This document shows, piece after piece, positions 42,818-50,855 of a DNA stretch of 64,000 nt. The notes beneath the pieces are model-generated. The model worked only from the letters and a program-made list of their open reading frames with translations. It searched no databases and was not told where the DNA came from. The position numbers and the translations under genes were made by a program. The DNA comes from Microbacterium trichothecenolyticum (GTDB lineage: Bacteria; Actinomycetota; Actinomycetes; Actinomycetales; Microbacteriaceae). The stretch covers positions 372,001 to 436,000 of the forward strand of contig NZ_JAUTBF010000001.1 in NCBI RefSeq assembly GCF_030818955.1. Reading direction: 5' to 3'. Numbering within the stretch: the first letter of the stretch is position 1; each line of letters begins with the position of its first letter.

Positions 42818-43708
42818 TCAGGCGGTTAGGAACCACCACGAGATCAGCAGCATCGTCGTGCCGAAACCGGCGATCTGGTTGAGCCAGAGGAAGCGGTTCC
42901 ACCCGGCCGTGGCGCGGTCGCTGTCGGCATCGGTCACGTTCCGGTATGGCCAGCACACGACGAGGTACGGCGCCACGAGCACCGCCGCCAGCGGGCCCGG
43001 CCAGGCCGTGAACAGCATGGCCACCCCCGCCAGGGCGTAGGCGACGAGGGCGAAGCGCACGGTCCAGCGCGCGCCGCGGGCGGTGGCGATCGACGAGATG
43101 TCGGCGGCGCGATCGGCCTCGACGTCTTGCACGGCGCCGAAGGCGTGCGAGGCGATGCCCCACAGCGCGAAGGCCACCAGGACGAACACCAGCTGCGGCG
43201 TCCACACGGCTCCTGCGAGCACGAGCCCGTACACGGCGGGGGAGAAGAAGTGGATGCTGCTGGTCATCGAGTCGGCGAAGGGCCGCTCCTTCAGCCGCAG
43301 GGGCGGCGCGGAATAGAACACGACGAAGAACAGGCTGAGGGCGAGCACGAGCCACGACAGCGGTGACCCGACCGCGACGAGGTAGACGACGAACGGCACG
43401 CACGACAGCGCCGACGCCCAGAGCGTGATGCGGTGCATGCGCTTGTCGAGCACCGCGCCGTGCGTGCCGCCCTTGCGGGGATTGCGCAGGTCGGATTCGT
43501 AGTCGAACACGTCGTTCACGCCGTACATCGCGAGGTTGTACGGCACGAGAAAGAACAGGATGCCGACGACGAGCGTCGCATCGATCTGCCGCGTGGTGAG
43601 CACGTAGGCCGCGGCGAACGGGAAGGCGGTGTTGATCCAGCTCACCGGTCGCGACGACACGAACAGTTCGCGGACGATGCGCCCGAAGGTCAGCGGGGGC
43701 GGAATCAT
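42818..43708 (-). CDS. crtEb: Lycopene elongase, UbiA prenyltransferase
   Basis: 296-residue membrane prenyltransferase that adds C5 units to lycopene, giving C50 flavuxanthin-type carotenoids. The first aspartate motif is YGVNDVFDYESD, and the second is VQDVEADRA; seven to nine helices surround them. It is last gene of the idi-crtE-B-I-Ye-Yf-Eb operon, the position of crtEb in Corynebacterium glutamicum. ATG at 43708 has AAGGA and overlaps the crtYf stop (ATGA). A menaquinone UbiA is excluded by context. Confidence 0.9.
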   Translation of the reverse strand: MIPPPLTFGRIVRELFVSSRPVSWINTAFPFAAAYVLTTRQIDATLVVGILFFLVPYNLAMYGVNDVFDYESDLRNPRKGGTHGAVLDKRMHRITLWASALSCVPFVVYLVAVGSPLSWLVLALSLFFVVFYSAPPLRLKERPFADSMTSSIHFFSPAVYGLVLAGAVWTPQLVFVLVAFALWGIASHAFGAVQDVEADRAADISSIATARGARWTVRFALVAYALAGVAMLFTAWPGPLAAVLVAPYLVVCWPYRNVTDADSDRATAGWNRFLWLNQIAGFGTTMLLISWWFLTA

Positions 43709-44022
43709 GCGGCGTCCTTCGGGGAGGGGCGGGGAGACAGCAGCGTGAAGAGCGCGGGGACGAGGAACGCCGCGCACAGCGGGTAGGCGAAGTCTTCGAT
43801 CGGTGCGAGCCCGAGTCGAAGGCCGCTCAAATGCTCGTCGGGGTACGAGAACAGGTCGACGGCGATCATGAGATTGTCGAAGACCAGGGTGAGCCCGACG
43901 AGCACCAGCGCGAGCAGGCCCGAGGATGCCATGCGCTCGCGGAAACGCGGGCGGCGCAGCGTCGCGAGAGTCACGGCGGCCGTGACGATGACGAACGGCA
44001 CGACGATGAGAGGATACGTCAC
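43705..44022 (-). CDS. crtYf: C50 carotenoid epsilon-cyclase subunit CrtYf
   Basis: 105-residue protein with three membrane helices. Heterodimeric lycopene-type cyclases of actinobacteria are made of two such small subunits. DNLMIAVDLFSYPDEHLSGLRLG and IEDFAYPLCAAFL correspond to conserved cyclase-domain motifs, with the PIEDFxY segment. GTG at 44022 overlaps the crtYe stop (GTGA). With CrtYe it cyclises the C50 chain to decaprenoxanthin- or sarcinaxanthin-like product; epsilon versus gamma ring cannot be read from sequence. Confidence 0.87.
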   Translation of the reverse strand: MTYPLIVVPFVIVTAAVTLATLRRPRFRERMASSGLLALVLVGLTLVFDNLMIAVDLFSYPDEHLSGLRLGLAPIEDFAYPLCAAFLVPALFTLLSPRPSPKDAA

Positions 44023-44375
44023 GCGCGCCGCCCCTGCCCGGCCACCCGGTCGCGCGCCCGCGCCCGCGCCCGCGCCCGCCGCTCGAACACCGCGAACATG
44101 ACGATCGACAGGTAGCTGAGGAACAGCAGGAAGAACACTTCCTCCACGGGCAGATGCGGCGCGAGCTCGACGCCGACGAACAGGGGACTCTCACCCTTGA
44201 CGAAGACGCCGGTGACGATGCCCACGGCATCCCATGCGAGGAAGAACAGCGTCGACACGAGCACGGCGAGCGCCGTGCGCACGGGGGCCACACGCAGCGC
44301 GAGCGAGAACTTTATGTCGATCGCGATCATGCCGGCCAACGAGAAGAGGATCGCGCCCAGATAGACCCCCGGCAC
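44019..44375 (-). CDS. crtYe: C50 carotenoid cyclase subunit CrtYe
   Basis: 118 residues, three membrane helices (GVYLGAILFSLAGMIAIDIKF, ALAVLVSTLFFLAWDAVGIV, EEVFFLLFLSYLSIVMFAVF). AWDAVGI and LPVEEVFFLL are the family's aspartate and glutamate motifs. The tail is an Arg-Ala repeat (RRARARARARDR) coded by a CGCGCCCGCG microrepeat, a likely slippage site. GTG at 44375 is one base after the crtI stop. It partners CrtYf. Confidence 0.87.
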   Translation of the reverse strand: MPGVYLGAILFSLAGMIAIDIKFSLALRVAPVRTALAVLVSTLFFLAWDAVGIVTGVFVKGESPLFVGVELAPHLPVEEVFFLLFLSYLSIVMFAVFERRARARARARDRVAGQGRRA

Positions 44376-44376
44376 C

Positions 44377-45933
44377 TCAGACCACCGCGCGCGCGGGTTC
44401 CGCCAGGGGACCGGCCGTGGTGTCGCCGGTCAGACGCTTGACCACGAGCTCGGCCGAGATGAGGCACATCGGCAGGCCGATGCCCGGCAGCACAGACGTA
44501 CCCGCGTAGTAGAGGTTCTTCACCTTGCGCGACCGGTTCTTCGGCCGGAAGATCGCGCTCTGGTTCAGGGTGTGCGCGAGCCCCAGCGAGTTGCCGTGCC
44601 AGGCGTGCAGATCTTCCTTGAAGTCCTCCGGCGCGATCGTCTTGCGCACGACGATGCGGTCGGCCAGATCCGGGATGCCGGTCCATTCGGCGATCTGCGC
44701 GATCACCCGATCGGCCGCTTGCTCGATGCGCTGGTCGCCGGCGCCCGAGACGCCGCCGCGCCCGCTGTCGGGGTCGGCGGGCACGGGGACGAGCACGAAG
44801 AGGTTCTCGTGGCCCGCGGGGGCGACGGAGTCATCGGACGCGCTCGGGCGGCAGATGTAGAGGGATGCCGGATCGGGAATGTGCTTGTCCTCGCCGAAGA
44901 TCGCATCGAAGTTCGTGTGCCAGTCGTCGGTGAACAGCAGCGTGTGGTGCGTCAGCTGGGGCAGCTCGCCCTTCACTCCGAGCAGCAGCAGCAGGGCACC
45001 GGGGCTGGGCACCTTGTCCTTCCACCACTTCTGCGGGTACTGGCGGTCCTTCTCCTCGAGCAGGTCGTTCTCGGTGTGGTGCAGGTCGGCGCCCGAGACC
45101 ACGGCATCCGCGGCGATCACCCGTCCGTCGGCCAGACGCACACCGCGGGCGAGGCCCGACTCGGTGATGATGGCGTCCACCGGGGCCGAGGTCTCGATGC
45201 GCACGCCGCGCTCGCGCGCGAGCCTTTCGATGGCCGCGATGATCTCGGTCATGCCACCCTTCGGGTACAGCACGCCGTCACCCAGGTCGAGGTGGCTCAT
45301 GAGGTGGTACAGGCTGGGCACTTCGAACGGCGATCCCCCGAGGAACACCGCAGGGTAGGCGAGGATCTGCTGCAGCCGCGTGTTCTGGAAGTCGGTGGTC
45401 ACGCGCTTCCAGAGGGTCCGGGTCAGCAGCGGGATGAGCGTGGGCAGGCGCTTGACCAGCGCGGGGTCGCGCAGGCCCTTCGTCGACGAGTAGGGGTCGT
45501 AGAGGAACTTCGACGTCGACAGCTCGTAGGCGTCTCTGGCCGAGTCGAGGTAGGCGTCGATGTTGTCGCCCGAGCCGGGTTCGTGCTCCTCGAACAGGGC
45601 GCGCACGGCATCCCGACCCGAGACGATGTCGATGGGCTCGCCCTTTCCGGGAGGACCGTAGACGCGATAGGCGGGATCGAGGCGCACGAGGTCGAGTTGC
45701 TCGGCGGCGCTGGTGCCGAGCAGGCGGAAGAAGTGGTCGAACACCTCGGGCATGAGGTACCAGCTGGGGCCGGTGTCGAAGCGGAACCCGTCGGCCGCCC
45801 ACGATCCAGCCCGGCCGCCCAGAGCGTCGCGGGCTTCGAACAGCTGGACATCGTGCCCGCGGTCGGCCAGGAGGGCGGCGGTGCCGAGGCCGGCGATGCC
45901 GCCGCCGACGACGACGATGCGCTGGGGGGTCAT
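44377..45933 (-). CDS. crtI: Phytoene desaturase
   Basis: 518-residue FAD flavoprotein converting phytoene to lycopene. The N-terminal Rossmann motif is VVVGGGIAGLGTAALLADRGHDVQLFEA in outline (glycines at 9-14). The C-terminal block NLYYAGTSVLPGIGLPMCLISAELV is the bacterial CrtI signature (TxPGxGxP-like). Middle PKGGMTEIIAAIERLA is also typical. ATG at 45933 has GAAAGG and overlaps the crtB stop. Length matches the family. Confidence 0.95.
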   Translation of the reverse strand: MTPQRIVVVGGGIAGLGTAALLADRGHDVQLFEARDALGGRAGSWAADGFRFDTGPSWYLMPEVFDHFFRLLGTSAAEQLDLVRLDPAYRVYGPPGKGEPIDIVSGRDAVRALFEEHEPGSGDNIDAYLDSARDAYELSTSKFLYDPYSSTKGLRDPALVKRLPTLIPLLTRTLWKRVTTDFQNTRLQQILAYPAVFLGGSPFEVPSLYHLMSHLDLGDGVLYPKGGMTEIIAAIERLARERGVRIETSAPVDAIITESGLARGVRLADGRVIAADAVVSGADLHHTENDLLEEKDRQYPQKWWKDKVPSPGALLLLLGVKGELPQLTHHTLLFTDDWHTNFDAIFGEDKHIPDPASLYICRPSASDDSVAPAGHENLFVLVPVPADPDSGRGGVSGAGDQRIEQAADRVIAQIAEWTGIPDLADRIVVRKTIAPEDFKEDLHAWHGNSLGLAHTLNQSAIFRPKNRSRKVKNLYYAGTSVLPGIGLPMCLISAELVVKRLTGDTTAGPLAEPARAVV

Positions 45934-46799
45934 GAACGGGAACCTTTCGGGGAGCGGCCGATGAGGGCGCGGGCGGCGAGAGCGGCTTTGACGCCGTCGG
46001 GAACGCGGACGCGCGGGGCGTCGGCGGGGCTGGCACGCAGGCGCCGCGAGAGCTCGGCGAAGAGGTCGTGTGCGGCGGTCACCGCGGCGCGGCAGTCGGG
46101 CGGGAGGGTCGGGATCACGGCTGCCGCCGCCGCGAGATCGGCGTCGATGCGATCGAGGACCGCGGTGCGCCGCTCGTCGTCGGCCGCGCCGTCGAGGTAG
46201 TCGCGGCCGAGACGGTCGGCGTCGTCGGCGAGGTCGCGCAAGAAGTTGACGTCTTGGAACGCCGCTCCCAGCCGCCGGGCGCCGTCGATGAGGTCGGCTG
46301 CGGGGCGCGCGGGCGCCGACATCCCGGCGTTGAGGAACACCTGCAGACACATCAGCCCCACGACCTCGGCCGAGCCGTAGACGTAGGCGTCGTGCGAGAT
46401 GTCGTCGTGGGCCGCGGTGTCGATGTCGGTACGCATCGACGAGAAGAACGGGGCGATGAGGTCGTCGCCGATGCCGCACTCGCGGGCCGTGCGCGCGAAC
46501 GCGTGCACGACGAGGTTGGCACTGAAGCCCGTCTCGATGGCCTCCCGCACGTCGGCTTCGAGACCGTCGAGCACGGCACGCTCACGTTCGGGCGACAGCC
46601 CGGCGTCGTGTGCGGGTCCGTCGACGATCTCGTCGGCGACGCGCACGAGCGCGTAGACGTTGCGCACGTGCGGTCGCGGGCGGGGGCCGAGCAGGCGCGT
46701 GGCGATGCCGAACGAGGTGGAGTACCGGGCGATGACGGCTGCGGCGGCGTCGTCGGCGGTGCGGGAGTACAGGTCGAGTCCCGTGGGCACGGAGCTCAC
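45930..46799 (-). CDS. crtB: Phytoene synthase
   Basis: 289 residues. Condenses two geranylgeranyl diphosphates to phytoene. Aspartate-rich motifs are ALVRVADEIVDG (first, DEIVD) and NFLRDLADDADRLGRDY (second, DxxDD). YSTSFGIATRLL near residue 30 and GSAEVVGLM are conserved. GTG at 46799 overlaps the crtE stop (GTGA); upstream in-frame residues are arginine-rich and unlike the family. Confidence 0.94.
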   Translation of the reverse strand: MSSVPTGLDLYSRTADDAAAAVIARYSTSFGIATRLLGPRPRPHVRNVYALVRVADEIVDGPAHDAGLSPERERAVLDGLEADVREAIETGFSANLVVHAFARTARECGIGDDLIAPFFSSMRTDIDTAAHDDISHDAYVYGSAEVVGLMCLQVFLNAGMSAPARPAADLIDGARRLGAAFQDVNFLRDLADDADRLGRDYLDGAADDERRTAVLDRIDADLAAAAAVIPTLPPDCRAAVTAAHDLFAELSRRLRASPADAPRVRVPDGVKAALAARALIGRSPKGSRS

Positions 46800-47863
46800 G
46801 GCATGCGTCCCTGTACGGCGTCGACGAGGTCGAGGAGCATGGCCTGGCACGCCGGGGGCAGGGTCGATGCGGCGGCGATCCCGCGCGCCTCGTCGAGGGT
46901 CTCGCGCACGAGCTCTTCGAGTCGTGCGCGCGCGCCGGATGCCGAGAGCGCGACCTGCGCGGCGCGCACCGCGACGGGGCCGGTGTGCGCCTGCGCGAGA
47001 GCCTGGCTGACTTCGGGCCAGCTGTCGCTCTCGCGCGCGAGCGAGATGAGGTGTGTCTGCTTGGCTTCGCGCAGGTCGCAGCCTTCGTCTTTACCGGCCG
47101 CCGCGGCCGTGCCGAAGGCGCCGATGAGGTCGTCGACGAGCTGGTATCCCAGGCCGAGGCGCTGGCCGAAGCGGTCGAGCGCGTGGCGCAGGGGCGCGTC
47201 GGCCCCCGCCATCACCGCACCGGCCTCGAGCGGGGCCGAGAAGGAGTACACGGCCGTTTTGTCGTGCGTCGTGCGGAGGATGGTCTCGGCGTCGACCGCA
47301 TCGGCCGAGACCGCGTTCTCGACGTCCGAGAGCTCACCGGCCGCCGACACCAGCACCGCGTCGTCGACGAGGCCCAGCAGTTCTGCGCGGATCGGGGCGG
47401 GGATCTCGGCGAGGGCGACCAGGCGACCGGCCTCGTGCAGCAGCAGGTCGCCGGCGAGGATCGCGGCGGCGTCTCCGAGCAGGGCTGCGCCCGCGGCATC
47501 CGCGCCCTTGCTGACCCCGCGCTGGCGGAACTCTCCGGCGACGTTGGGCATCCCGCGGCGTTCGACGTCGTGGTCGATGACGTCGTCGTGCACGACGAAG
47601 GCCGTGTGCAGCAGTTCGAATGCCGCGGCCACCTCGAACAGCGCGGGGCGCGCGATGTCGGGACCGCCGAGCGTGTCGAAGGCGGCGACGACGAGCAGGG
47701 GGCGGAAGCGCTTGCCCCCCTCGGCGGCGTGGCGGATGGCGGATGCCAGGGCACGCGCGCCGTCGCCGCGTTCGGCGACGCGACGATCGAGGCGGGCGAG
47801 GGCGGCGTCGATCGCGGCGTCGATGCCCTGCCGGGCGACCGGGGAGGTGGACAGGGCGATCAT
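46796..47863 (-). CDS. crtE: Geranylgeranyl diphosphate synthase (polyprenyl synthetase)
   Basis: 355 residues. Chain elongation of IPP/DMAPP to the C20 precursor. GGKRFRPLL, first aspartate-rich motif VVHDDVIDHDVERRGMPN and second motif QLVDDLIGAFG (DDxxG instead of DDxxD) are visible. ATG at 47863 overlaps the idi stop (ATGA). Chain length is inferred from the operon, because phytoene synthase needs C20. Confidence 0.92.
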   Translation of the reverse strand: MIALSTSPVARQGIDAAIDAALARLDRRVAERGDGARALASAIRHAAEGGKRFRPLLVVAAFDTLGGPDIARPALFEVAAAFELLHTAFVVHDDVIDHDVERRGMPNVAGEFRQRGVSKGADAAGAALLGDAAAILAGDLLLHEAGRLVALAEIPAPIRAELLGLVDDAVLVSAAGELSDVENAVSADAVDAETILRTTHDKTAVYSFSAPLEAGAVMAGADAPLRHALDRFGQRLGLGYQLVDDLIGAFGTAAAAGKDEGCDLREAKQTHLISLARESDSWPEVSQALAQAHTGPVAVRAAQVALSASGARARLEELVRETLDEARGIAAASTLPPACQAMLLDLVDAVQGRMP

Positions 47864-48411
47864 GACGCCCGCCTCACCGAGGTCGACGAGCCGAACAGGT
47901 GAAGCTGTTGTGCCTGCAGCACGAGCCACGGGCTGAAGGCCCAGGGGGTGGTGTCGAGCGAGGCCGCGAGATCGCGGGGATCGACCCATCGGTACTCGGC
48001 GACTTCGTCGGGGTTGGGCTGCGGCTCGTCGTCGGTACGGGCGACGTAGACGGGGCAGATCTCGTGCTCGACGATTCCGCTCGCATCGACGGCCCGGTAT
48101 CGAAAGAGCGGCAGGGCGAGCTCGAGATCGCGCACCCGAAGGCCGACCTCGAACTCGGCGCGACGGTGCACGGCCGACGACACCGGTTCGGCCGGTGCCG
48201 GGTGGCCGCAGAAGGAGTTGGTCCAGACTCCGGGCCAGGTCTTCTTGTGGAGCGCACGGCGGGTGACCAGCACGTCACCGGCAGCGTTGACGACGTGGCA
48301 CGAGAAGGCCAGGTGCAGCGCCGTGTCGGTGCCGTGCACGCTGGCCTTGGGCGCTACGCCGGTCTCGTTTCCGAAATCGTCCAGGAGGACGACATATTCG
48401 GTCTCGCTCAT
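47860..48411 (-). CDS. idi: Isopentenyl-diphosphate delta-isomerase, type 1
   Basis: 183 residues. Interconverts IPP and DMAPP. The Nudix-like fold shows HLAFSCHVVNAAGDVLVTRRA, the metal/catalytic NSFCGHPAPAE with the active cysteine, and HEICPVYVAR with the glutamate ligands. ATG at 48411 has GGAGG. It is the first gene of the carotenoid operon. The promoter region shared with the divergent MarR gene contains a GCTAG inverted repeat. Confidence 0.95.
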   Translation of the reverse strand: MSETEYVVLLDDFGNETGVAPKASVHGTDTALHLAFSCHVVNAAGDVLVTRRALHKKTWPGVWTNSFCGHPAPAEPVSSAVHRRAEFEVGLRVRDLELALPLFRYRAVDASGIVEHEICPVYVARTDDEPQPNPDEVAEYRWVDPRDLAASLDTTPWAFSPWLVLQAQQLHLFGSSTSVRRAS

Positions 48412-48425
48412 CGTGCCTCCGATTT

Positions 48426-48440
48426 GCTAGTTTAGCTAGC
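48426..48440. promoter_or_regulatory. Putative MarR operator overlapping the idi -10
   Basis: GCTAG-TTTAG-CTAGC inverted repeat, an AT-rich island between idi and marR. On the minus strand TAAACT (48429-48434) would be the idi -10, so a bound repressor would block the carotenoid operon. Confidence 0.55.
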
Positions 48441-48474
48441 GATGTGAGCCCGACTATACCCAGCCCGGAAGGGG

Positions 48475-48954
48475 GTGTCCACCGTGCCAGAAGCCGCATC
48501 CGCCTCTGCTACACGGCCGGCCGTGACCGACACTTTACGGGCAGTGCAGACCCTCAGCGACGCCCTCGACCGCATGCACAGCGGCATGAAGGGCGACATG
48601 GACATGAACGCCAGCGACCTCGCCACGTTGCGCATGCTGACCATCCGCGAGCATCGGGGGCAGATCGTCAGCCCCCACGATGTGGCCTCCCACCTGCGCA
48701 TCTCGACGGCGTCGACCACCAAGCTCATCGACCGCCTCGTCGCGACCGGGCACCTGGAACGTCGTCCTCATCCCTCCGACGGTCGGGCGAGAGTGGTCGT
48801 GCTGACCGACAAGTCGCGTCGGGAGTTCTTCCGACACTTCGGCGTTCACCTGGCCGCGATGAGCGCCGTCGCCGCGACGTACGGCGACGCGGAGCTCGCG
48901 ACGATCAACGGGTTCCTCGAGGCGCTCACCGAAGCGATCACGACGGCGCCGTGA
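48475..48954 (+). CDS. MarR-family regulator of the carotenoid operon
   Basis: 159 residues. Winged helix core: VSPHDVASHLRISTASTTKLIDRLVATGHLERRPHPSDGRAR in outline, with the wing DGRARVVVLT. Flanking helices form the dimer. It is divergent from idi-crt, the arrangement of CrtR in C. glutamicum, where GGPP is the inducer; by analogy it represses the operon. GTG at 48475 follows GGAAGGGG; GTG at 48484 is an alternative. Confidence 0.88.
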   Translation: MSTVPEAASASATRPAVTDTLRAVQTLSDALDRMHSGMKGDMDMNASDLATLRMLTIREHRGQIVSPHDVASHLRISTASTTKLIDRLVATGHLERRPHPSDGRARVVVLTDKSRREFFRHFGVHLAAMSAVAATYGDAELATINGFLEALTEAITTAP

Positions 48955-49037
48955 TCGTCTTCTCGCGCGTGACCCGCTGAATCTCGACAACGTCGAAGTC
49001 GGATCCCGCCCCATGGTGATCGCGAACGCGCCGCTGC

Positions 49038-50199
49038 GTGCACACCCGTGAGAAGCTCGTCATCAGCTCGAACCTGACGGTCGGCGGTCCTTTCGTGAAG
49101 GACGTGTTCGCTGCACTCGGGTTGACGAAGGGCGCGCGGTATCGCGTGACGGCGAGGCGCACGGCGACTTCGCCGGTCACGATCACCGTCTCCGCCGCGC
49201 GGGGCGACAGTACCGTCGTGCAATCGACGGCGTCGGAGCCGCGTCCATCCCGCCCGCTGGACGCGGTGCGGCGACTACGGGTCTTCTCCATCATCGACGG
49301 ATCGGCCGGGGTGCGCGGCGGTGTCACCACTGCGAGCGCTTACCTCGTGGAGGCTTTCAACCAGACGGCGGAGCACGGCAGTGAAGGGGAGGAAAAGTTC
49401 GAGTGGTCGCATGACGTCGAGGCGTGGAACGTGCTGCTGAACAAGCAGTCTGGGCACACGCTCCGGGATCGGGAGTGCTACGCGTTCTCGGCGAAGTTCC
49501 GCGAGATCCTTGCCGACGCGCAGAGCCCTGACACGCTCGTGTGGGTCATCGGTCACACGCGCTTCTCCGGGGAGGAGGCCGAGTTCATCCAGGACGAGTT
49601 CAACGCGGTTTCCGCCGTCGAGGGGGCCGGTACGGAGCCCACAGTGATGCGCCGCATGCACATGGTGCACATGTCGCCCACGCAGACCGCTGCCGCGCGG
49701 GCTCGCGCCGGCGCAGCTTTCTCTTCCCCGTTCTCTCGAAGGGTGAGATCGAACGCGCCTCGGCGAACGAGCCTCTTCCGCTTCCCATCAACGACTCCGT
49801 CATCAAGATCCTCCTGAGCGGGCGAATGGACGACGGCGATGTGAAGGGCCTCGAGGTTTCCCGCAAGACCGTGCGACTCCTGGTGACCGAGCACGCGGCC
49901 GGACAACCGTTCCAGTTCGTCGTGCTGGGTGCCGACGCGCAGACCGAGGCGAGCCTGCTCGAAGACATGCGAGCTGACGAGCGCGCGATGCTGTCGATCT
50001 TCCCGAACGCGAACTCGGCATGGACAAGTGGGTTCTGCCCGCGAACCGTCCCGAGGTGTGGGCGGTGAGAATCGCAGAGATCACGGCGTCTGCGCAAACC
50101 TACGCCCGAGCCTGTCGTGAGGCTCAGACGCTTCTGATCGCGCTGAACAACATCGCACTCGATCGGGTTGCCGAGCTTCGCGACGCGATCTACTCCTGA
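49038..50199 (+). pseudogene. Decayed gene of unrecognised family
   Basis: Protein-like sequence runs through three frames. Frame A, about 49038-49730: MHTREKLVISSN through EKFEWSHDVEAWNVLL and VWVIGHTRFSGEEAEF. Frame B, about 49715-49985: FPVLSKGEIERAS, PINDSVIKILLSGRMDDGD, RKTVRLLVTEHAAGQPF. Frame C, 49985-50199: LGMDKWVLPANRPEVWAV to LRDAIYS. Each junction needs a one-base deletion. A further fragment (RLLARDPLNLDNVEVG) may precede it from about 48957. GC and codon use are lower and less biased than in neighbours. I do not recognise the family. The end overlaps the next gene by ten bases. Confidence 0.6.
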
Positions 50200-50855
50200 C
50201 CTCGGCGATCGACCGCTCCGCGCGCCACCCGCACCCCCACGTCGTCGTAGCCGGAGCGGGGGTGCCCCGCGCGGCGGGTCGCGGCGCGCACCTGGGCCGG
50301 GTTGTCGGCCCACCCGCCGCCGCGGAACGCGCGCGCGTCGCTTCCGCTGTCGGGGTCGAAGAAGTTCCACGACCACTCCGAGACGTTGCCGAGCATGTCG
50401 AACAGCCCGTGCAGGTTGGGCAGGCGTGCGCCCACGTCGGCGGGTCCGCGCAGGCCGTCGGCCGCGGTCCAGGCGATCTCGCGCACGTTGCCGTACGTCG
50501 ATCCGGTCGCCCCGGCGCGGCAGGCGTACTCCCACTCGTCGTCGGTCGGCAGGCGGAAGCCGTCGCCGTCGGCATCCCAGTCGACGACCTCGCCGTCGAA
50601 CGAATAGACCGGGTCGAGCCCCTCCCACTCGCTCAGCGCGTTGCACAGGCGCACGGCGCGCAGCCAGCTGATGTCGACGGCCGGTCGACGCGGATACCGC
50701 GCCGGGATGCCGAGGTGCTCGGCGAGCTGCTCCTCGGTGATCGGGTAGACGCCGATCTCGAACGCCTCGACCACCAGTTCGCGGCGTTCGGCTCCTCGCT
50801 GGTCTCCGCGCAGCACCCGTCCGGCCGGGATCCGCGTCATCTCCACATCGCTCAC
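50190..50855 (-). CDS. SUMF1/EgtB/PvdO-fold protein
   Basis: 221 residues of the formylglycine-generating-enzyme superfamily. Typical motifs: FEIGVYPITEEQLAEHLG, RPAVDISWLRAVRLCNALSE, RLPTDDEWEYACRAGA, NLHGLFDMLGNVSEW and AFRGGGWADNPAQVRAATRR. The copper-binding cysteines that true formylglycine enzymes carry after the GGSW motif are absent, so sulfatase activation is unlikely. GTG at 50855 overlaps the SMP-30 stop (GTGA). Function unknown; probably acts with the SMP-30 and cupin proteins. Confidence 0.8.
   Translation of the reverse strand: MSDVEMTRIPAGRVLRGDQRGAERRELVVEAFEIGVYPITEEQLAEHLGIPARYPRRPAVDISWLRAVRLCNALSEWEGLDPVYSFDGEVVDWDADGDGFRLPTDDEWEYACRAGATGSTYGNVREIAWTAADGLRGPADVGARLPNLHGLFDMLGNVSEWSWNFFDPDSGSDARAFRGGGWADNPAQVRAATRRAGHPRSGYDDVGVRVARGAVDRRGQE

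Noticed and set aside
50190..50855. Sulfatase-activating formylglycine enzyme
   Set aside because: Catalytic copper cysteines are absent.
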